From Ensifer sesbaniae (GTDB lineage Bacteria > Pseudomonadota > Alphaproteobacteria > Rhizobiales > Rhizobiaceae): DNA of 64,000 nt. Location: NCBI RefSeq assembly GCF_013283665.1, contig NZ_JABEKU010000003.1:68029-132028 (forward strand), written 5' to 3'. Shown here one piece after another: positions 59,292 to 64,000 of this stretch. The notes under the pieces were generated by a model, which worked only from the letters and a program-made list of their open reading frames with translations, had not been told where the DNA came from and did no database searches. Both the position numbers and the translations under genes were made by a program. Every line of letters starts with the position of its first letter. The stretch's first letter is position 1.

Positions 59292-60065
59292 ATGGATGAG
59301 ACGGTTCGCCAGGCGGAGCCTGGGCGTTTTTCTGAAAAGCTGATGCAATTGCTCGATCGTGTCGAATATCGGCGGGTCGAAACCGGCGAGGACATGGAGG
59401 ACATCGCGCGGCTGCGCTACAAGGCCTACAAGTCCGTCAATCTGATGGAGTTGACGGGCTCGACGCTGATCGATGATCTCGACTTCGACAGTCACGCCTA
59501 TGTCTTCGGCATCTATCTCGACGAGAGCCTCGTCAGCACCGTGCGCGTACATCACGTGACGCCGGCGCATCGCGCCAGCACGTCGGGCCTGATCTTCGGC
59601 GCGGAGATCGACGCGTTCCTCGATGCCGGCATGGTCCTGGTCGATCCGGGTCGATTGGCCGTCGATCCAGATGTCATCGGTGACGAGATGCGGGCGCTTC
59701 CCTACCTGACGCTTCGCCCGGTCGCCATGGCCTGCGAATACTTTTCCGCCGACCGTTGCCTGACGGCCTGCCGGCCGCGCCACACCGCCTTCTACAAGCG
59801 CATTTTCGCCTCGGAGACCGTGGTCGCCAAGCGCGAGAACCTGGGGGTCTACAATGCCGACGGTGCCTTGCTCGTGGCGCAGGTGAGGGGGCAGCGGCCT
59901 TCGATCCTCGACCGCTATCCGATCTTCGATTCAGAGCCTTTCGAACGCCGCATGATGTTTGCCGATCGCAGTGAGGTGCCGTTCGCGCCGTTGACGATCC
60001 TGCCGACCGCGCGCATGGCGCAAACCGGCTATGGTCGCTCCTACCGAACTTCCGTCTTCCGCTGA
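59292..60065 (+). CDS. FeeM-type N-acyl amino acid synthase-like acyltransferase
   Basis: 257 residues. The LuxI/FeeM-like GNAT fold is suggested by DIARLRYKAYKSVNLMELTG, HAYVFGIYLDESLVSTVRVHHVTPAHR, DAGMVLVDPGRLAVDPDV, and ALPYLTLRPVAMACEYFSADRCLTACRPRHTAFYKRIF. FeeM proteins take acyl chains from acyl-ACP and join them to tyrosine or other amines; rhizobial members make signalling or membrane lipids of mostly unknown structure. Cytoplasmic. Start 59292 has gagg eight bases upstream; a TTG at 59268 would overlap CtrA box 2. It follows the GGDEF-EAL gene by 230 bases and has its own CtrA-type control region. Confidence 0.8.
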   Translation: MDETVRQAEPGRFSEKLMQLLDRVEYRRVETGEDMEDIARLRYKAYKSVNLMELTGSTLIDDLDFDSHAYVFGIYLDESLVSTVRVHHVTPAHRASTSGLIFGAEIDAFLDAGMVLVDPGRLAVDPDVIGDEMRALPYLTLRPVAMACEYFSADRCLTACRPRHTAFYKRIFASETVVAKRENLGVYNADGALLVAQVRGQRPSILDRYPIFDSEPFERRMMFADRSEVPFAPLTILPTARMAQTGYGRSYRTSVFR

Positions 60066-60258
60066 CGGTCTTCGATATCGACATCGGAGGGTGGAGCGCG
60101 CCCGTGTGCGCCGCCCTTGCTGCTGGCCGCGACATATCGCCCCATCAGATACCGCTAAAGGACGGGTTTTCGTTGCGCCCGGCCCAAGCATTGTGTAAGG
60201 GCAGCTATAAGGGTTTTCGCGACTTTTCGCGGGAGCCATGCTTCGATTAGGAGCGGCG

Positions 60259-60309
60259 ATGACCAAGGGTTACGCCGTGGCATTCAGGGAGAATTTGAAC
60301 GATGGCTGA
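60259..60309 (+). CDS. 16-residue leader ORF overlapping the oxidase subunit IV start
   Basis: MTKGYAVAFRENLNDG, ATG at 60259 with an excellent aggag site five bases upstream; its stop codon lies inside the next gene's start region (ATG at 60302). Overlap could couple translation of subunit IV. May also be chance; length too short for family assignment. Confidence 0.35.
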   Translation: MTKGYAVAFRENLNDG

Positions 60310-60526
60310 GCATCATTCTGGACCGGTCGATGTGGGAGCCCCGATGGACTATCCGGAGCACGAGAAAACCTACCGCATGTTCCTGAGCGCATCGAAGTAC
60401 GGCACGCTGTTTTGCGTGGCGCTGCTGATTGCGATGGCTGCCGCATTCTTCACGACGATGGGCTTCTTCTCCTCGCTCGTGCTCTTCATTCTGCTCAACG
60501 TCGCAGGTTTCTTCTTCCTGCGCTAA
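60302..60526 (+). CDS. aa3-type cytochrome c oxidase subunit IV
   Basis: 74 residues, MDYPEHEKTYRMFLSASKYGTLFCVALLIAMAAAFF, with two close hydrophobic stretches forming one or two membrane helices. The DYPEHEKTY motif before the helix is diagnostic of the small alphaproteobacterial subunit IV that caps the aa3 oxidase. The other oxidase genes are elsewhere; placement next to pntA is typical for alphaproteobacteria. Two hairpins (60547-60572, 60575-60590) follow. Confidence 0.9.
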   Translation: MAEHHSGPVDVGAPMDYPEHEKTYRMFLSASKYGTLFCVALLIAMAAAFFTTMGFFSSLVLFILLNVAGFFFLR

Positions 60527-60546
60527 TCCGCGTCATCGGACTGATT

Positions 60547-60590
60547 GCCGAGGAGCTGGACGCTTCCTCGGCCACCGGGCGCGAGCCCGG
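60547..60590 (+). terminator. Two hairpins after the subunit IV gene
   Basis: GCCGAGGA/TCCTCGGC (60547-60572) and CCGGGC-GCGA-GCCCGG (60575-60590). No T-run, so intrinsic termination is uncertain. Confidence 0.45.
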
Positions 60591-60623
60591 ACGAAGTTGC
60601 ATGCCGTCGACTGGAGGCGTTGA

Positions 60624-60690
60624 CGCTGCACGGCACTTCAAAACGCTGCAGCGACCTTTGTGCACCCAATAGGATGCGCGGCGCTGTAAG
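60624..60690. repeat. RIME-like element, degenerate copy 3
   Basis: Retains CTTCAAAACGCTGCAGCG, CCTTTGTGC and GCGCGGCGCTGTAAGG, the second-palindrome half of copies 1 and 2, but has lost the first long palindrome except for GCTGCA. Confidence 0.65.
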
Positions 60691-60980
60691 GCTTGGAGAT
60701 CTCCATGTCCCGGGCATTCGCTGCAACGGGACATGTTTCCTCACTGCGTGAGGGGGGAGTGGAAAGCAGACCCGCGATGCCGGGCGAGGCTCGGGCGTCG
60801 ATCGGCGGCCGGACCGCCTACGGTTCGAACACTTTGGGTGTCTGTTTCCAGAAAATATGTGCTTGGCACCCCAGTGCCTCGCATATGGGGGCGTGTAGGC
60901 TCGATTGGCCGCACGCTTTGCAGTCGGAGAGAATGCCCGCATTCCGGCCTTGGCTCGATTGCGGCCAAGGAGGGGGATTT
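60691..60980. other. Intergenic region upstream of pntA
   Basis: 290 bases, no supportable gene. Contains TGTCCCG/CGGGACA (60708-60735) and CCTCAC-TGC-GTGAGG (60739-60753) hairpins, then a plain stretch to the pntA ribosome site; presumably the pnt promoter. Confidence 0.4.
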
Positions 60981-62126
60981 GTGAGCGAGATTGTCTTTGT
61001 CGCCAAGGAAACGGACCCGAACGAGGGTCGCGTTGCCGCATCGCCGGACACAGTGAAGAAACTGAAAAGCCTCGGCTTCGACGTCATCGTCGAGGCGGGC
61101 GCCGGATCGCTGTCGCGCATTCCGGACACTGAGTTCGAAAAGGTCGGGGCCCGGATCGGGGCGATTGCCGACGCCAAGACGGCTGACGTGGTGTTGAAGG
61201 TGCGCCGGCCGACGACTGCCGAAATCGGCGGCTACAAGTCGGGCGCGATCGTGCTGGCCATCATGGATCCCTATGGCAACGAGGCGGCGATCGCCGAGAT
61301 GGCCAAGGCGGGCTTGACTGCGTTCGCGATGGAGTTGATGCCGCGCATCACTCGGGCGCAGTCGATGGACGTGCTCTCGAGCCAGGCGAACCTCGCGGGT
61401 TACCAGGCCGTGATTGACGCCGCTTGCGAATATGACCGTGCGCTACCGATGATGATGACCGCGGCCGGCACCGTTCCCGCCGCCAAGGTCTTCGTCATGG
61501 GTGCGGGCGTTGCCGGCCTGCAGGCGATCGCGACGGCCCGCCGTCTCGGTGCCGTGGTTTCGGCGACGGACGTGCGTCCGGCCGCCAAGGAACAGGTCGC
61601 TTCGCTCGGCGCCAAGTTCATCGCCGTCGAGGACGAGGAGTTCAAGGCGGCCGAAACGGCCGGCGGTTACGCCAAGGAGATGTCCAAGGAGTATCAGGCC
61701 AAGCAGGCGGCACTCGTTGCCGAGCATATCGCCAAGCAGGACATCGTCATCACCACGGCGCTGATTCCTGGGCGCCCGGCGCCGCGGCTCGTTACCCGTG
61801 AGATGCTGAAGAGCATGAAGCCCGGCTCGATCGCGGTCGACCTTGCGGTCGAGCGCGGCGGCAACGTCGAGGGTGTCGAGCCCGGCAAGGTCACGCAGGT
61901 CGAGGACGTCAAGGTCATCGGCCATCTCAACGTGCCGGGCCGCATCGCGGCTTCCGCGTCCGGTCTCTACGCCAAGAACCTCGTCACTTTCCTGGAAACC
62001 ATGGTCTCCAAGGAAACCAAGGCGCTTGCGCTCGACATGGAGGACGAGCTCGTCAAGGCGACGGCGCTCACCCATGGCGGTGAGGTCGTGCATCCGAACT
62101 TCGGCGCCAGCAAGGGGGACAAGTGA
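60981..62126 (+). CDS. pntA: NAD(P) transhydrogenase subunit alpha, part 1
   Basis: 381 residues from GTG 60981, with a strong aaggaggggg site. Domain I of proton-translocating transhydrogenase: SEIVFVAKETDPNEGRVAASPDTVKKLKSLGFDV at the N-terminus, dinucleotide loop FVMGAGVAGLQAIATARRLGAVVSATDVRP, and RQD-like loop. It binds NAD(H) at the cytosolic face. The subunit lacks the membrane domain, which is the separate next gene, the three-polypeptide arrangement of alphaproteobacteria. Stop and next ATG overlap as TGATG. Confidence 0.96.
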   Translation: MSEIVFVAKETDPNEGRVAASPDTVKKLKSLGFDVIVEAGAGSLSRIPDTEFEKVGARIGAIADAKTADVVLKVRRPTTAEIGGYKSGAIVLAIMDPYGNEAAIAEMAKAGLTAFAMELMPRITRAQSMDVLSSQANLAGYQAVIDAACEYDRALPMMMTAAGTVPAAKVFVMGAGVAGLQAIATARRLGAVVSATDVRPAAKEQVASLGAKFIAVEDEEFKAAETAGGYAKEMSKEYQAKQAALVAEHIAKQDIVITTALIPGRPAPRLVTREMLKSMKPGSIAVDLAVERGGNVEGVEPGKVTQVEDVKVIGHLNVPGRIAASASGLYAKNLVTFLETMVSKETKALALDMEDELVKATALTHGGEVVHPNFGASKGDK

Positions 62127-62536
62127 TGGCGAATGAACTTCTCGACAAGGCGCTCGCCGATCTCGACCGGGCAGTGGAAGCGGTCCGCACCGCTGCGGAA
62201 TACGTGCCCGACACGGCCGGCGCCATCGCCCATGGTGCCACCGGCGGCGCGATCGATCCCTTCGTCTTCCGCCTGGCGATCTTCGTCCTGGCGATCTTCG
62301 TCGGCTACTACGTGGTCTGGTCGGTTACGCCGGCGCTGCATACGCCGCTGATGGCGGTCACCAACGCGATTTCCTCGGTCATCGTCGTCGGCGCTCTGCT
62401 TGCCGTCGGCATCTCGGCCTCGGGGCTGGCGACGGGTTTCGGCTTCGTGGCGCTGGTGCTTGCCGCCGTCAACATCTTCGGCGGCTTCCTCGTCACCCAG
62501 CGCATGCTGGCCATGTACAAGAAAAAAGACAAGTGA
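62126..62536 (+). CDS. pntAB: NAD(P) transhydrogenase subunit alpha, part 2 (membrane)
   Basis: 136 residues. Cytosolic N-terminus, then four membrane helices (FRLAIFVLAIFVGYYVVWSV, TPLMAVTNAISSVIVVGALLAVG, ALVLAAVNIFGGFLVTQRML), ending MYKKKDK. Forms half of the proton channel with PntB. The ATG overlaps the pntA stop by one base; pntB starts 10 bases after its stop. Also called pntA2. Confidence 0.95.
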   Translation: MANELLDKALADLDRAVEAVRTAAEYVPDTAGAIAHGATGGAIDPFVFRLAIFVLAIFVGYYVVWSVTPALHTPLMAVTNAISSVIVVGALLAVGISASGLATGFGFVALVLAAVNIFGGFLVTQRMLAMYKKKDK

Positions 62537-62546
62537 GGCCGGCCCG

Positions 62547-63947
62547 ATGAACGCTAACTTCGCAGCCTTCCTCTACCTCGTCTCCGGCGTCCTGTTCATC
62601 ACGGCGCTGCGCGGCCTGTCGCACCCGACCACCAGCCGCAGGGGCAATGTCTACGGCATGATCGGCATGGGCATTGCCATCGTCACGACGCTCCTGCTGG
62701 CGTTGCCGTCCTTCGGCGGCCTGATGCTGATCGTCGTCGGTCTTGCCATCGGCGGCAGCATCGGCGCCGTCATCGCCCGGCGCATCGCCATGACCTCGAT
62801 GCCGCAGCTCGTCGCGGCCTTCCACTCGCTGGTCGGTCTCGCCGCCGTCCTGGTGGCGGCTGCCGCGATGTATGCGCCGGAAAGCTTCGGTATCGGCACC
62901 GTCGGCGACATCCATGCGCAGGCGCTGGTCGAAATGTCGCTCGGCGTCGCGATCGGCGCGATCACCTTTACGGGTTCGGTCATCGCCTTTCTGAAGCTCG
63001 ACGGGCGCATGTCCGGCAAGCCGATCATGCTGGCGGGACGCCACGTCATCAACGCCGGTCTCGCTGCGGCGCTGGTCGTGCTGGTGGTCATGCTGGTGCT
63101 GACGCAGAGCACGACGGTCTTCTGGCTGATCGTCGCGCTTTCGCTGGTGCTTGGTGTGCTGATCATCATCCCGATCGGCGGCGCCGACATGCCGGTGGTC
63201 GTGTCGATGCTCAACTCCTATTCGGGTTGGGCCGCGGCCGGCATCGGCTTCACCCTCGGCAACCTGGCGCTGATCATCACCGGCGCGCTCGTCGGCTCCT
63301 CCGGTGCGATCCTGTCCTACATCATGTGCAAGGGCATGAACCGCTCGTTCATCTCCGTCATCCTCGGCGGCTTCGGCGGCGAGAACGGGGCCGCGGCGGC
63401 TGACGACGGCATCCAGCGCACGGTCAAGCAGGGCTCGGCTGACGATGCCGCCTTCCTGATGGCGAATGCCTCGAAGGTGATCATTGTGCCGGGCTACGGC
63501 ATGGCGGTCGCCCAGGCGCAGCATGCGCTGCGCGAAATGGGCGACCAGCTGAAAGCGGCCGGCGTCGAGGTCAAATACGCGATCCATCCGGTCGCGGGGC
63601 GCATGCCCGGCCACATGAACGTGCTGCTCGCAGAAGCGAACGTCCCCTATGACGAAGTGTTCGAGCTCGAGGACATCAACTCCGAGTTCGCACAGGCCGA
63701 TGTCGCCTATGTCATCGGCGCCAACGACGTCACCAACCCGGCGGCCCGCGACGACAAGTCCTCGCCGATCTACGGGATGCCGATCCTCGACGTCGACAAG
63801 GCCAAGACCTGCCTCTTCGTCAAGCGCTCGCTCGGCTCCGGCTATGCCGGCATCGACAATACGCTGTTCTACAAGGATGGCACGATGATGCTGCTCGGCG
63901 ACGCCAAGAAGGTGACGGAAGACATCGTCAAGGCGCTGAACCACTGA
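62547..63947 (+). CDS. pntB: NAD(P) transhydrogenase subunit beta
   Basis: 466 residues. About nine membrane helices to residue 270, then domain III that binds NADP(H): IVPGYGMAVAQAQHALREMGDQLKAAGVEVKYAIHPVAGRMPGHMNVLLAEANVPYDEVFELEDINSEF. With PntA and PntAB it couples proton entry to NADH-to-NADPH hydride transfer at the inner membrane, a main NADPH source for biosynthesis. Last gene of the operon; a terminator follows. Confidence 0.97.
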   Translation: MNANFAAFLYLVSGVLFITALRGLSHPTTSRRGNVYGMIGMGIAIVTTLLLALPSFGGLMLIVVGLAIGGSIGAVIARRIAMTSMPQLVAAFHSLVGLAAVLVAAAAMYAPESFGIGTVGDIHAQALVEMSLGVAIGAITFTGSVIAFLKLDGRMSGKPIMLAGRHVINAGLAAALVVLVVMLVLTQSTTVFWLIVALSLVLGVLIIIPIGGADMPVVVSMLNSYSGWAAAGIGFTLGNLALIITGALVGSSGAILSYIMCKGMNRSFISVILGGFGGENGAAAADDGIQRTVKQGSADDAAFLMANASKVIIVPGYGMAVAQAQHALREMGDQLKAAGVEVKYAIHPVAGRMPGHMNVLLAEANVPYDEVFELEDINSEFAQADVAYVIGANDVTNPAARDDKSSPIYGMPILDVDKAKTCLFVKRSLGSGYAGIDNTLFYKDGTMMLLGDAKKVTEDIVKALNH

Positions 63948-63973
63948 GGTTCATCCCGAACCACGATACAAGG

Positions 63974-63998
63974 ACGCCCGCCTTCCGGCGGGCGTTTT
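63974..63998 (+). terminator. Rho-independent terminator of the pnt operon
   Basis: ACGCCCGCC (63974-63982), loop ttcc, GGCGGGCGT (63987-63995), followed by tttc. 26 bases after the pntB stop. Confidence 0.9.
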
Positions 63999-64000
63999 CG

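Overview
The window looks like a chromosomal segment of an alphaproteobacterium of the Rhizobiaceae, most probably Ensifer/Sinorhizobium. Reasons: high-GC sequence with C/G-biased third positions; three copies of a double-palindrome intergenic element resembling the Rhizobium RIME; two copies of a GC-rich mosaic repeat; an aa3-oxidase subunit IV gene next to three-part pntA/pntAB/pntB; and a gene order (LacI-xylB-xylA, metNIQ, eda, CYTH/CHAD) that I recall from S. meliloti. I see no rRNA, tRNA, CRISPR array, prophage, integrase or insertion sequence. Most of the window is ordinary core and metabolic DNA.

Layout. 1-5.3 kb (minus): truncated CHASE-PAS sensor, a DUF3008 protein, an ATP-dependent DNA ligase with its partner exonuclease, and a nucleoside hydrolase. 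5.5-6.7 kb: two exported or membrane-anchored proteins of unknown function. 6.8-9.7 kb (minus): gltX-lysS. 10-13 kb: ArsR regulator, a VOC protein, TerC, an AraC/GyrI-like regulator. 13.1-16.9 kb: TetR repressor divergent from an EmrA/EmrB-type efflux pair, with two matching operators between them. 17.2-21.7 kb: xylose locus (LacI regulator, xylB, xylA) with an antisense NTF2-like gene inside. 22-27.9 kb: soluble globin-coupled chemoreceptor, then a glycoside module (TIM-barrel isomerase, Gfo/Idh/MocA oxidoreductase, GH1 glucosidase). 28-32.3 kb: epimerase, metNIQ methionine ABC importer, GFA-family protein. 32.5-37.9 kb: TrhO, CHAD and CYTH proteins, eda, DUF533 protein, acetyltransferase, small membrane protein. 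38-40.7 kb: NicO-type metal exporter with DUF1007 partner, LysR regulator. 41-45 kb: group IV ornithine/lysine decarboxylase behind a structured 5' leader, a second acetyltransferase, LysE exporter, glyoxalase-related protein. 45-48 kb (minus): CobW-type zinc GTPase, WD40 protein, cysE as a tight operon. 48.3-51.9 kb: two glycosyltransferases and a flippase for a surface polysaccharide. 51.9-56.3 kb: creatininase-like hydrolase, MarR and LacI regulators, a 2-hydroxyacid dehydrogenase, a class I glutaminase. 56.7-60 kb: membrane GGDEF-EAL protein followed by a FeeM-type N-acyltransferase. 60.3-64 kb: aa3-oxidase subunit IV and proton-translocating transhydrogenase.

How genes work together. XylA and XylB take xylose to xylulose-5-phosphate under LacI-type control. 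MetNIQ forms one methionine importer. GltX and LysS are co-transcribed tRNA synthetases. The ligase and exonuclease form part of a known repair module. CobW, WD40 and CysE are translationally packed, which suggests a link between zinc allocation and cysteine synthesis. PntA, PntAB and PntB make NADPH at the inner membrane.

Most interesting points. Two textbook CtrA boxes (TTAA-N7-TTAA) lie immediately upstream of the FeeM-type acyltransferase, suggesting cell-cycle control of an acylated metabolite. A multi-hairpin leader precedes the decarboxylase gene. A tandem 22-bp repeat with embedded TGAAC-N3-GTTCA palindromes lies at 36.7 kb. Several clean candidate operators accompany the local regulators. 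I found no convincing evidence for a wholly new multi-gene system.
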